64,000 bases of DNA from Aurantimonas coralicida DSM 14790. GTDB taxonomy: Bacteria > Pseudomonadota > Alphaproteobacteria > Rhizobiales > Rhizobiaceae. Within the stretch, counting starts at the first letter, position 1, and every line of letters begins with the position of its first letter. The position numbers were made by a program, and so were the translations under genes. Below, piece after piece: positions 14,814-22,907 of this stretch. The stretch is from assembly GCF_000421645.1 (NCBI RefSeq), contig NZ_ATXK01000006.1:62001-126000 (forward strand), read 5' to 3'. A model generated the notes under the pieces. The model worked only from the letters and a program-made list of their open reading frames with translations, was not told the origin of the DNA and made no database searches.

Positions 14814-15406
14814 TGGCCAAGGCCGCATCCGCCGTTCCAGCGATCGCCTACCGGGCGAAGGCGCTCAAGAACCTGACGAACCAGATCGGCGTCTACATCC
14901 TCGCGGACCTGGACAACGTGCCGATCTATGTCGGTCAGTCCACCGACGGCATCCGCGCCCGCGTCAATCGCCATCTGACGTCTGCCAGGTCGGATATTAT
15001 CGGGAACCGGCAGCTGGACGTATGGGAAGTCGCCTACGTCTGGGCGTTCCCTGTCAGCGCCAGGAGCGAGATCGGTCCGCTGGAAAGCAGGCTGATCCAT
15101 CACTACGACCCGAAGTCACAGCTGGTGAACGGCACGACTCCGGTGAAGACCAAGAGCGCAGGCGACGTCCCTACGCCGTCTCAGGTCGTTCAGGTCTTGT
15201 CAGACGACGATCTGAAGGAGCGGCTAGATCCCGCCCAACGCCTTCCTCGACAGGCGAACCACTACGCCAGGATCGTCGATCATTTTCTGACGGTCAAAAG
15301 CTCGAAGCAGATCGCCCGGGCCATGGACGCGCACTTCGATCGGCTGAAGAAGTACCACGCCAGCCTCCTGGGCAAGGCGACCGATGACGGGGCTACCGAG
15401 GACTGA
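14813..15406 (+). CDS. GIY-YIG nuclease-domain protein
   Basis: The protein has 197 residues and starts with GTG one base into the previous stop (TAGTG). Residues 26-60 hold the GIY-YIG core: GVYILADLDN, then PIYVGQSTDGIRARVNRH, with the conserved Arg, followed by a strand, and LESRLIHHYDP near residue 88 holding the catalytic Glu. The C-terminal half is helical and basic (KSSKQIARAMDAHFDRLKKY). GIY-YIG folds occur in type II restriction enzymes such as Eco29kI and in homing-type nucleases. In this operon it is a second candidate restriction nuclease or an accessory nickase. Confidence 0.75.
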   Translation: MAKAASAVPAIAYRAKALKNLTNQIGVYILADLDNVPIYVGQSTDGIRARVNRHLTSARSDIIGNRQLDVWEVAYVWAFPVSARSEIGPLESRLIHHYDPKSQLVNGTTPVKTKSAGDVPTPSQVVQVLSDDDLKERLDPAQRLPRQANHYARIVDHFLTVKSSKQIARAMDAHFDRLKKYHASLLGKATDDGATED

Positions 15407-15410
15407 GGGG

Positions 15411-15500
15411 TTTCGACCCAGCCGCACCCCTGTTTTGCACAACCTTTCGACCCAACATCGACGAAACCTTGGGTCGAAACATCGGATTTCAGGGTCGAAA
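15411..15500. repeat. Four GGGTCGAAA-type sites: two direct, two inverted
   Basis: TTTCGACCC occurs at 15411-15419 and 15445-15453, and its complement GGGTCGAAA at 15471-15479 and 15492-15500. The middle two extend to an 11-bp inverted repeat (15445-15455 with 15469-15479) around a 13-base loop. They occupy the only non-coding gap before the excisionase-like gene. This suits excisionase or integrase arm-type binding sites or a control element for xis/int. No U-run follows, so a terminator is unlikely. Confidence 0.65.
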
Positions 15501-15589
15501 GTTCAGGCCGCGATCCGCAAGTCCCCGATTTCTTAACCTTATGATGCTGCCGCAGTTGCGACTTTCCTGACGATGAGGAAACTGGAGGC

Positions 15590-15997
15590 ATGGCACGATT
15601 CGAATTGATCGTCGGGATCGAGAAACTCCCGAATCTCCAGGACATCGCTGATCTCGAGGACGCTGGTCTCGACGAGCCGGTGAAGCTCGCCATGGCGCCG
15701 TATCTGCCGGAGATCGGCATGGCCTGGAGCGAGAAGGTCCTGCGGGGCGCGATCAACCGAGGCGAGTTGCCGGCCGAGCGGATCGGGCGAACCATCTTCG
15801 TCACCCGTCGCGGCATCATTGAGTGGAGAAATACATGCCGCGTCCGGCCAAGCCCGCCCATCTCTGGCTCATGCCCGAAAAGCGAAACGATGACGGCACG
15901 ATCCGGCAGCACGCCACTTGGTACATCAAAGACGGCGGACGCCGCACTAGCACGGGCTGCCGCGTTGCGGATGTTCGAGGCGCCGAGCAGGCCCTAG
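15590..15997 (+). CDS. Excisionase-like HTH protein
   Basis: The protein has 135 residues. The middle section (MAWSEKVLRGAINRGELPAE, then RIGRTIFVTRRGIIEW) matches the small winged MerR/AlpA-type HTH of phage excisionases, in which the DNA-binding helix is followed by a beta wing. The N-terminal 45 residues are helical. The final 50 codons overlap the integrase gene in another frame by 163 bases, and that tail is low-complexity, so the functional protein may be shorter. Adjacency to integrase and to the GGGTCGAAA repeats supports a role in excision. Confidence 0.62.
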   Translation: MARFELIVGIEKLPNLQDIADLEDAGLDEPVKLAMAPYLPEIGMAWSEKVLRGAINRGELPAERIGRTIFVTRRGIIEWRNTCRVRPSPPISGSCPKSETMTARSGSTPLGTSKTADAALARAAALRMFEAPSRP

Positions 15998-16959
15998 AGG
16001 ACTATCTCCTCGAGCGACGGTCGAAGGCCAAGCCAGTCCTGAAGCGGACGTCCGAGGAGTGTTTGATCCCGGACGTCCTGGTCCACTATTTCAAGCACAA
16101 GGGCGATGTCGCTCGCCCGAACGAACTGGCCGCCCGGCTGCGCTTCCTGACAGAGTTCTGGGGCGACAAGACGCTGGCCGACATCAGCCGGGCGACGTGC
16201 GCTGAGTACGTCGAGCATCGGGGTTCCGAAAGTGCGGCCCGGCGTGAACTGGAAGACCTGCGATCGGCCGTCAATATGTACGCCGCGGACGCCTTGTGCC
16301 GTGATCACGTCAAGGTGTCGCTGCCAAACCCGTCCGAGGCGAGGGTTGATTATTTCACCCGTGATCAGGCTGCTGCGTTGATCTGGTACCTCTACCGGAC
16401 CCGAGTGCGTCAGGGGAACAAGGATACGAAGGCATATGCCTTGCGGCATATCGTGCCGTTCGTGTTGATGGCGATCTACACAGGGACGCGCTCAAAGCGG
16501 GTCTGGCAGGCATCGTTCCATCGGGAAGAGGGGCTGCCGTGGATCGATGTCGACGACGGCGTCTTCTACCGCGCCGCGCAGGGGGAGAAGGTCTCACCGA
16601 CGAAACGGGCCGGATCCGTCCGAATCCCGCCTCGGCTTCTTTTGCATCTCCGCCGGTGGGCAAAGTCCAGGAACTACCTCGTCCAGTACCGAGGGAAACC
16701 CTCCGATCCGAAGCAGGCGTTGTCGAGGGCAATGATCGCGGTGTTCGGCCCCGATCACCCGTTCGTCCGGCATACGTTCAGACACACTGCGGCGACCTGG
16801 CTGATGTGGACGGGCGGGGATATCGGCGAGATCGCGCATTTCCTGTCGATGTCTCGTGAGACGCTGATCAAGGTCTACGGGCACCACCATCCCGACGCCA
16901 ATAAAGAGGTCGGGGAGATGTTCACCCGGCAGGCAGGACGACGGAAAAAGGTGGCGTGA
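15835..16959 (+). CDS. int: Phage tyrosine integrase
   Basis: The protein has 374 residues from the ATG at 15835 with GGAG seven bases upstream; GTG 15823 is in frame. It recombines the element with the tRNA-Val attachment site. The C-terminal catalytic domain shows Arg in IYTGTRSKRVWQASF (about residue 222), HTFRHTAATWLMWTGGDI (the HxxR pair near residue 310) and the nucleophilic Tyr in KVYGHHHPD (about residue 347). The N-terminal 160 residues contain a SAM-like core-binding domain (LRFLTEFWGDKTLADISRAT). The gene points at the tRNA, 90 bp away, which is the normal arrangement for integration into a tRNA 3' end. Confidence 0.93.
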   Translation: MPRPAKPAHLWLMPEKRNDDGTIRQHATWYIKDGGRRTSTGCRVADVRGAEQALEDYLLERRSKAKPVLKRTSEECLIPDVLVHYFKHKGDVARPNELAARLRFLTEFWGDKTLADISRATCAEYVEHRGSESAARRELEDLRSAVNMYAADALCRDHVKVSLPNPSEARVDYFTRDQAAALIWYLYRTRVRQGNKDTKAYALRHIVPFVLMAIYTGTRSKRVWQASFHREEGLPWIDVDDGVFYRAAQGEKVSPTKRAGSVRIPPRLLLHLRRWAKSRNYLVQYRGKPSDPKQALSRAMIAVFGPDHPFVRHTFRHTAATWLMWTGGDIGEIAHFLSMSRETLIKVYGHHHPDANKEVGEMFTRQAGRRKKVA

Positions 16960-17048
16960 AGGTCATCGCCGGGCACGTTTCCGTCGTCGTAACGGTCGTC
17001 GTGGATTTTGGGTGACTGGTACCAGAGGCCGCAAACCCCTGCTGTGTA

Positions 17049-17095
17049 TGGTGGGCGCGACAGGGATTGAACCTGTGACCCCCTCGGTGTGAACG
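17049..17095 (-). other. Putative attachment site in the 3' half of tRNA-Val
   Basis: The integrase lies next to the tRNA 3' end, so one att core should be inside or just outside this stretch. The exact core cannot be set because the matching copy should lie at the left end of the element, outside the window. Just before the tRNA is the palindrome CTGGTACCAG (17016-17025), a possible arm site. Confidence 0.45.
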
Positions 17096-17123
17096 AGGTG
17101 CTCTCCCGCTGAGCTACGCGCCC
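17049..17123 (-). tRNA. tRNA-Val (CAC)
   Basis: Read on the minus strand, the acceptor GGGCGCG pairs with CGCGCCC, followed by A and an encoded CCA. The D arm is GCTCAGCGGGAGAGC. The anticodon arm CCTCG TTCACAC CGAGG has loop TTCACAC, giving anticodon CAC (Val, GUG codon). The T arm is GTCACAGGTTCAATCCCTGTC. The gene is intact. Its 3' half is the likely integration target of the element to its left. Confidence 0.96.
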
Positions 17124-17194
17124 CAGCCGGCGCGGTGAGCCGCGTCGGGGACGCCGCGATATAGTGCCGCTTCTTGGCCCGCGTCAACCGCCAT

Positions 17195-17893
17195 TCACGG
17201 CTTCGTTCGCGTTGCCTCACCCGCATTGGCGACGAGCCGTTCCACGAGGCCGATATCGAGGCTGGCATAATCCTCGATGATGACGCTGGCGCGGGCTCTT
17301 GCCGCCGCGTCCGGCGCATAGCCGAAATCCACCAGCACCGAGGGCACGCCCGCGGCCACCGCGGTGTCGATGTCGGTCACCGTGTCGCCGACCATCACCG
17401 ACAGGTCGGAGCGCCCGCCGGCCAGCGCGATCGTCTCGCGGAGATGCAGCGGGTCGGGCTTGCGCCGGGCAAATGTGTCGGCGCCGCAGATCGCGGCGAA
17501 GCGATCGGCGACGGCCAGCGCATTCAGCAGCAGGCCGGCGAGCCGCTCGTATTTGTTGGTGCAGACCGCCAGCCGCATGCCGGCGGCTTCCAGCCGGTCC
17601 ATCGATTCGAGGACGCCGGGAAACAGCCGCGACTGGTCGGCGATATGGTCCTGGTAATAGGCGATGAAGCGCGTCACCTGATCGCGCATCTCGGCCTCGC
17701 CGAGGTCGCGGCCGTCGCGGCGATAGGCCTCGCGCAGCATCACCTTGGCGCCATGGCCGGCATGCGGGCGCACGACGTCGAGCGGCATCGGCGCCATGCC
17801 CGCGGCGGCGAGGCAATGGTTGAGGCTCGCGGCGAGATCGGGGGCGGTGTCGACGAGCGTGCCGTCGAGGTCGAAGACGGCGATGCCGGTCAT
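17195..17893 (-). CDS. gph: Phosphoglycolate phosphatase (HAD family)
   Basis: The protein has 232 residues from the ATG at 17893 with AAGGACAG upstream; the frame is open further upstream into rpiA but without a ribosome site. It dephosphorylates 2-phosphoglycolate, a damaged-DNA and oxygenase by-product. Motif I is VFDLDGTLVDTAPDLAASLN, motif II is LAVCTNKYE, the Lys is in RRKPDPLHL, and motif IV is MVGDTVTDID. Length and motif spacing match the Gph family. It reads leftward, divergent from rpiA, with 172 bp between the starts. Confidence 0.9.
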   Translation of the reverse strand: MTGIAVFDLDGTLVDTAPDLAASLNHCLAAAGMAPMPLDVVRPHAGHGAKVMLREAYRRDGRDLGEAEMRDQVTRFIAYYQDHIADQSRLFPGVLESMDRLEAAGMRLAVCTNKYERLAGLLLNALAVADRFAAICGADTFARRKPDPLHLRETIALAGGRSDLSVMVGDTVTDIDTAVAAGVPSVLVDFGYAPDAAARARASVIIEDYASLDIGLVERLVANAGEATRTKP

Positions 17894-18065
17894 GATCTGT
17901 CCTTGCGGGTGACGGGAACTGGCGCTGGCGCCGCGGATCGGCGTTTGCTTCGCAATCCGCGTCTGCAAGGTCAAGCCTGGCGGGCAGCCGGCCGGGCCGT
18001 GACATCGACAGTCCCGGCCGGACCGTCTAGACGCTTCGAAGGCGCAAGCGGAGGATTGAACGCCC

Positions 18066-18761
18066 ATGACGGATTCGGCGACACTGAAGACCATGGCCGG
18101 CGAGGCTGCGCTGGCCCATGTCGAGGACGGCATGCGCCTCGGCATCGGCACCGGCTCGACTGCCGAAGCCTTCGTGCGGGTGCTCGCCGAGCGGGTCCGC
18201 GACGGCATGAAGATCGTCGGCGTGACGACCTCGAACCGCACCGAGGCGCTGTGCGCCGAGCTGGGCGTGCCGACCGAGACGCTGGAGACCGTGCCGGAGC
18301 TCGATCTCACCATCGACGGCGCCGACGAGGTCGACGCTTCGCTGCGGCTGATCAAGGGCGGGGGCGGGGCGCTCCTGCGCGAGAAGATCGTCGCGGCCGC
18401 GTCCGAGCGCTTCCTGGTGATCGCCGACGCCTCCAAGAAGGTCGAGACGCTGGGCGCCTTTCCGCTGCCGATCGAGATCAACGGTTTCGGCATGATCGCC
18501 ACCTATCTGGCCATCCGCAAGGCGGCGGCCGGGCTCGGGCTGGAAGGCGTCATGATCCTGCGGCGCAGCGGCGACGAGCCCTTCATCACCGACAACGGCC
18601 ACCTGATTCTCGACGCATCTTTTGGCCGCATTGGCGATCCAGAAGCCCTCTCGCAGGCATTGTTCGCGGTGCCCGGCGTGGTCGAGCACGGGCTGTTCCT
18701 CGGCATGGCGAACACCGTGATCCTGGCCGGGGACGACGGGCTGGAAACGCTCGAAGCCTGA
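18066..18761 (+). CDS. rpiA: Ribose-5-phosphate isomerase A
   Basis: The protein has 231 residues. RpiA interconverts ribose 5-phosphate and ribulose 5-phosphate in the pentose phosphate pathway. Key motifs are [12 protein letters not shown] (phosphate binding, about residue 28), [17 protein letters not shown] (catalytic Asp and Glu), [14 protein letters not shown] (Lys and Arg) and [14 protein letters not shown]. All are intact and the length is normal. It is followed by a DUF2059 protein gene and gor in the same direction, an order common in Hyphomicrobiales. Confidence 0.96.
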   Translation: MTDSATLKTMAGEAALAHVEDGMRLGIGTGSTAEAFVRVLAERVRDGMKIVGVTTSNRTEALCAELGVPTETLETVPELDLTIDGADEVDASLRLIKGGGGALLREKIVAAASERFLVIADASKKVETLGAFPLPIEINGFGMIATYLAIRKAAAGLGLEGVMILRRSGDEPFITDNGHLILDASFGRIGDPEALSQALFAVPGVVEHGLFLGMANTVILAGDDGLETLEA

Positions 18762-18887
18762 GCAGGGCGGGCGCCTCGCGCCGTGCCTGCGACCGGCTTC
18801 CCCTTGCCAGCATGCTGCCAGTTCCAATACTCAAGCGCCGAACGCATCCGACCAGCGTCGGAGCGAACCGAACGGAGACAGACGTTC

Positions 18888-19466
18888 ATGATGTTTAGTC
18901 GAGTGACACGCCAGGGCCGCATCGCAGCGGCCGCAGCGCTGCTTCTGGTGCTGCCGGCCAACGCCATCGCCCAGGAATACACCGAATCCCATCTCGCCGC
19001 GGCCCGCGACACGATCGAGGCCATCGACGCGACGGACCAGTTCGACAATATCCTGATGAATGCGGCGACGCAGACCAAGTCGGAGCTGATCCCGAACAAT
19101 CCCGACATGGAAGAGAAGATCTCCGCCATGGTCGACGACCGGGCGCTGGCGCTTGCGTCGCGCCGGGCGGCGCTGGAGAACGAGGTCGCCCGCGTCTACG
19201 CCAAGCTGTTCACCGAGGAGGAGCTGCGCGCCATCGCCGATTTCTACCAGTCCGAGCCCGGCAAGAAGCTTCTGGCGCAGGGCCCGACGGCCACCCGCGA
19301 GATGATGGCGGCGGCGCAGGTCTGGAGCAACGGCATCGTCCGCGATCTGCGCCAAAGCGCCTTCCAGGGCATGAACGAGCTCTACGGCACCGCCGGCGAC
19401 GCGCCGTTGAACGGCGAGGCCCAGGCGCCGATCGAGCCGATGACGCCGGCCGACGCCGCGCAGTAA
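18888..19466 (+). CDS. Secreted DUF2059 family protein
   Basis: The protein has 192 residues from the ATG at 18888 (GGAG upstream). Residues 1-28 form a signal peptide (hydrophobic AAAALLLVLPANAIAQ, cleavage after AIA or AQ). The mature part is helical with the DUF2059 pattern: a segment ending YAKLFTEEELRAIADFYQSE and GKKLLAQGP. Function is unknown; it should act in the periplasm. It lies between rpiA and gor. Confidence 0.82.
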   Translation: MMFSRVTRQGRIAAAAALLLVLPANAIAQEYTESHLAAARDTIEAIDATDQFDNILMNAATQTKSELIPNNPDMEEKISAMVDDRALALASRRAALENEVARVYAKLFTEEELRAIADFYQSEPGKKLLAQGPTATREMMAAAQVWSNGIVRDLRQSAFQGMNELYGTAGDAPLNGEAQAPIEPMTPADAAQ

Positions 19467-19647
19467 AGATGCGGCGGCACGGAAGGGCGGGGTCGGCCGG
19501 AGCGGCCGTCCGTCATCGTGCCAATATGACGTCCGTCGATCCTGCGGCGCTCGCCGCACGCTTTGGCGACAGACGACGATGCGCCGCAAGCGCGACCGTT
19601 TCGACGGCGGTCCGGATGACGGCGGCGACAGCAGCGGGAGCGCCAGC

Positions 19648-21048
19648 GTGAGCGGCAACAGCTACGACTACGACCTCTTCGTCATCGGCGGCGGTTCGGG
19701 CGGCGTGCGCGCCGCACGCCGCGCGGCCATGCTCGGCAAGCGGGTCGCCATCGCCGAGGAATACCGCTTCGGCGGCACCTGCGTGATCCGCGGCTGCGTG
19801 CCCAAGAAGCTCTTCGTCTACGCCTCGCAATTCTCCGAGGCGCATGAGGATGCGGCCGGCTACGGCTGGTCCTTCGGCGAACGCTCCTTCGACTGGCCGA
19901 CCCTGATGGCCAACAAGGATCGCGAGATCGAGCGGCTGGAAAACCTCTATGCGGCCAATGTCGCCAAGACCGGGGCGGAGATCTTCAACAGCCGCGCCGT
20001 GCTCGAGGGCCAGCACGAGATCCGGCTTCTGGCCGACGATCGTGTCGTCACCGCCGACCAGATCCTCATTGCCGTTGGCGGCCGGCCGAACCCGCATCCG
20101 GGCCTGCCCGGCGCCGAACACTGCATCACTTCCGAGGAAGCGTTCCACCTGACGGAGCTGCCGAAGTCGATCCTGATCCTGGGCGGCGGCTACATCGCGG
20201 TCGAATTCGCCAACATCTTCCACGGGCTCGATGTCGAGACGACGCTGGTCTATCGCGGCAAGGAAATCCTCAACAGTTTCGACGACGATCTGCGCCACGA
20301 GCTGCACCAGGCGATGGTCGACAAGGGGCTCAACGTCATCTGCCAGGATACGCTTGTGGAGGTGAAGCAGCTCGACGACGGCCGCATGGAGGCGCGCTGC
20401 GACAGCGGCGAAGTGCGGGTGGTTGACCAGGTGATGCTGGCCATCGGGCGCAAGGCGAACACCGAGAATCTCGGCTGCGAGGCGGCCGGCATCGAGCTCG
20501 ATTCCCGCGGCGGCATCGTCGTCGACGATTATTCGCGTACCAGCGTCGACAATATCTGGGCCTTGGGCGACGTCACCCACCGGGTGCAGCTGACCCCGGT
20601 GGCGATCCACGAGGCCATGTGCTTCGTCGAGACGGCGTTCCGGAACAATCCGACGAAGCCGGACTATGCGACGATCCCGACGGCGGTGTTCTCGCAGCCC
20701 GAGATCGGCACGGTCGGGATCACCGAGGCCGAGGCCTGCAAGACCTATGACGAGATCGAGATCTACCGGACCTCGTTCCGGCCGATGAAGAACACGCTGT
20801 CGGGGCGCAGCGGCAAGATGATGATGAAACTGATCGTCGACGCGGCGTCCCGCAAGGTCGTCGGTGCCCACGTTCTCGGGGCGGATGCCGGCGAACTCAG
20901 CCAGGCGCTCGGCATCGCGCTGAAGGCGGGCGTCACCAAGGACCAGTTCGACGCGACCATGGCGGTGCATCCGACAGCCGCCGAGGAACTGGTGACCATG
21001 TACGAGCCGAGCTACCGGGTCCGCGGCGGCGAGAAGATCACCGGCTGA
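19648..21048 (+). CDS. gor: Glutathione-disulfide reductase
   Basis: The protein has 466 residues with a GTG start at 19648 behind a GGGAG site; an ATG at 19579 would add 23 Asp/Gly/Ser-rich residues not typical of the family. It reduces oxidised glutathione with NADPH. FAD motif: LFVIGGGSGGVRAAR. Redox pair: GGTCVIRGCVPKKL. NADPH motif: ILILGGGYIAVEFA. FAD ribityl motif: NIWALGDVTHR. The C-terminal catalytic His is in MAVHPTAAEE. All are intact. Confidence 0.95.
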   Translation: MSGNSYDYDLFVIGGGSGGVRAARRAAMLGKRVAIAEEYRFGGTCVIRGCVPKKLFVYASQFSEAHEDAAGYGWSFGERSFDWPTLMANKDREIERLENLYAANVAKTGAEIFNSRAVLEGQHEIRLLADDRVVTADQILIAVGGRPNPHPGLPGAEHCITSEEAFHLTELPKSILILGGGYIAVEFANIFHGLDVETTLVYRGKEILNSFDDDLRHELHQAMVDKGLNVICQDTLVEVKQLDDGRMEARCDSGEVRVVDQVMLAIGRKANTENLGCEAAGIELDSRGGIVVDDYSRTSVDNIWALGDVTHRVQLTPVAIHEAMCFVETAFRNNPTKPDYATIPTAVFSQPEIGTVGITEAEACKTYDEIEIYRTSFRPMKNTLSGRSGKMMMKLIVDAASRKVVGAHVLGADAGELSQALGIALKAGVTKDQFDATMAVHPTAAEELVTMYEPSYRVRGGEKITG

Positions 21049-21058
21049 AGCGAGACCC

Positions 21059-21973
21059 TCAGGCCGGCGAGGGGGGCCGGACCGGCTCCACGCCGGTCAG
21101 CAGGTAGTCGGCCACGACCGGCCAGAGGCTCGCCTGCATGTCGCGCCGGAAGAAGCCGTTGTGGCCGATCGGGCCGCCAGCGTCGCGCGGCGACAGCCAG
21201 ATCTCCGATAGCTCGGCATTCTCGAAGCGCTGGAGCAGCGCCCCGACGGCGGCCGGCGTGCCCCATGGATCGTCCTCGATCCCCACCGACAGCAATGGCA
21301 GCCGGACATCGGCGAAGCGGGCGGCTTCCGGAACGGCCGGATCGCCGAAGAAGAAATCGCGTCGGCGGCACCAGCGCGCCCAGTCGCGAAAGACCGGACC
21401 GGCCAGCGCCGTACCGAAGCCGATCGAACCGGGAATGCGACCGGTCAGCCGCGACATCGGCACGCCGAGAAGGTTCATCCGGGCGAACACCGACAGGGGC
21501 TCGCGGGTGCGCCCGTACCAGCCATTGAGCGAGGCGATCATCACGTACCGGTCGAACCGCGCCGAGAGGCCGCTGAGGCCGATGGCGAGCCCGCCGAAGG
21601 AATGGCCGATGCCGACGACCGGCCCGGGGCCGGCGGCCGCTTCCAGCGCGGCGAGGGCAGCCGGAAAGTCCTGCGTGCCCCAGTGCTGCATGCGGTATGC
21701 GGCGGCGCCCCGATCGCGGGCGGAAGCGCCGATGCCGCGATAATCATAGGTGAGAACGGCGCGGGCGCCCTGGTCGACCAGATGCTGGGCGAAGCCGCGA
21801 TAGAAGCGGCGCTCGACCGCCGCAGCCGCCGAAATCAGCACGGCCGGTCCGTCGCCGGCCGGTTCGGCGCGAAACAGCGTCGCTGGCAGCGACACGCCAT
21901 CGGCTGTCGTCAGGGTGAGGTCGCGCCCAGCAACGGGGCGGGCGGAGGCGGGAGCAGTCGCGGCGATATCCAT
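21059..21973 (-). CDS. Alpha/beta hydrolase
   Basis: The protein has 304 residues. It has the serine-hydrolase elbow GIGHSFGGLAIG (about residue 120), a preceding YDYRGIGASA loop near residue 77, and a late acid and base region (LSVGIEDDPWGTPAAV, then GPIGHNGFFR, the likely His). The substrate is unknown; proteins of this type are often annotated as serine aminopeptidase S33-like. It converges on gor, whose 3' end is ten bases away. Confidence 0.82.
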   Translation of the reverse strand: MDIAATAPASARPVAGRDLTLTTADGVSLPATLFRAEPAGDGPAVLISAAAAVERRFYRGFAQHLVDQGARAVLTYDYRGIGASARDRGAAAYRMQHWGTQDFPAALAALEAAAGPGPVVGIGHSFGGLAIGLSGLSARFDRYVMIASLNGWYGRTREPLSVFARMNLLGVPMSRLTGRIPGSIGFGTALAGPVFRDWARWCRRRDFFFGDPAVPEAARFADVRLPLLSVGIEDDPWGTPAAVGALLQRFENAELSEIWLSPRDAGGPIGHNGFFRRDMQASLWPVVADYLLTGVEPVRPPSPA

Positions 21974-22107
21974 GCCGCCAATGTGTCCAGTCTTCCGTTT
22001 ACGTCAACGTTTAAATCGAGACGGGGCACACCGCACCGTCGGTCACACCGCCGCGACGAGGGGGCCGCCGCTCTTGATCTGCGCGCCCATTCCGTTAGAG
22101 CCGCGCC

Positions 22108-22752
22108 ATGGATATTCACGACGATCACCCGGACCTGCCGCGGCTGGCCGCCGAGGGGCGGGTCGTCGCCTATTTCGGCTATGGCTCGCTGGTCAACCGG
22201 CGGACGCTGCGCACCAAGTTCCTCGGCATTCGCCGTGCCAGCGTAGCCGGCTGGCAGCGCTTCTGGCTGCCGCGCGACGCCGCCGCCGAGATGGCGCTCC
22301 TGTCGGTCAAGCCGAACGACACCCATGCCATCGACGGCGTCGTCGTTTACGATCTCGCCGACCATCTGCCGTCGGTGGACGAGCGCGAGGCCGGCTATGC
22401 CCGGCGGATCGTCGATTTGTCGAAGCTGACGGTGGACGGACCGCCCGTTGCCGACATTCCGATCTATATCTATGAGGCGCATCGCGGCGCGGCCGATGCC
22501 GGCGACCTGCAGGCCGCGATCCTGCAGAGCTATCTCGACGCGGTGATGCAGGGCTTCCGGACCCTTTACGGCGACGACGGCCTGCGCCGTTTCGTCGACG
22601 AGACCGAAGGCTTCGAGACCCGCGTGCTGCGCGACCGCGCCGCCCCGCGCTATCCGCGCCCGGTGACGCTGGAGCCCGGGGAACCCGAGCTCTTCGACCG
22701 GCTGGTCGCGGCACGCGGGGCCCGGCTGATCGATCCGGATCCGGCCATCTGA
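22108..22752 (+). CDS. Gamma-glutamylcyclotransferase-like protein
   Basis: The protein has 214 residues. The start of the fold shows VVAYFGYGSLVN, the YGSLV loop that binds the gamma-glutamyl group. The likely catalytic Glu is in DEREAGYARRIV near residue 95. Family members release 5-oxoproline from gamma-glutamyl peptides. No ChaC-specific signature is obvious. It is divergent from the hydrolase and has gor nearby, which fits glutathione handling but is not proof of linkage. Confidence 0.75.
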   Translation: MDIHDDHPDLPRLAAEGRVVAYFGYGSLVNRRTLRTKFLGIRRASVAGWQRFWLPRDAAAEMALLSVKPNDTHAIDGVVVYDLADHLPSVDEREAGYARRIVDLSKLTVDGPPVADIPIYIYEAHRGAADAGDLQAAILQSYLDAVMQGFRTLYGDDGLRRFVDETEGFETRVLRDRAAPRYPRPVTLEPGEPELFDRLVAARGARLIDPDPAI

Positions 22753-22907
22753 CGCGGCGGAACCCGAGAAGGATGACAATTTCGGCCGGACATGCTTAAA
22801 CGCGGCCCCGGCCGGAGCGGATGGTCAGATCGTGACGTCCACGGCCGCGATTTCGCAAAGCGAACAACGAGAAGAACGGCCGGCGCGCACCGGTCAGGAG
22901 TGATGTG

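Larger units (their letters stand above)
1..17048. mobile_element. Integrated prophage or phage-like element, right part
   Basis: A run of mostly unrecognised small genes is packed with start/stop overlaps and ends in an excisionase-like gene and a tyrosine integrase directed at the 3' end of tRNA-Val. A probable virion protein at the left edge, a DnaA domain IV-like protein, a 3'-5' exonuclease, several small HTH and zinc-ribbon proteins and a methylase/nuclease cassette all fit a temperate phage. From 17.2 kb onward the gene content is ordinary chromosomal metabolism. The left boundary is outside the window, so total size, completeness and the second attachment site cannot be judged. An integrative element of another kind is possible, but no conjugation genes are seen. 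Confidence 0.82.

Noticed and set aside
15445-15479. Inverted repeat read as a terminator
   Set aside because: The stem is good but no U-run follows on either strand, and the same motif occurs twice more nearby, which fits protein-binding sites better.
19513-20970. 485-codon open frame opposite gor
   Set aside because: The product is an Arg/Asp/His-rich artefact of GC-rich third positions on the other strand; gor is intact and fully explains the region.
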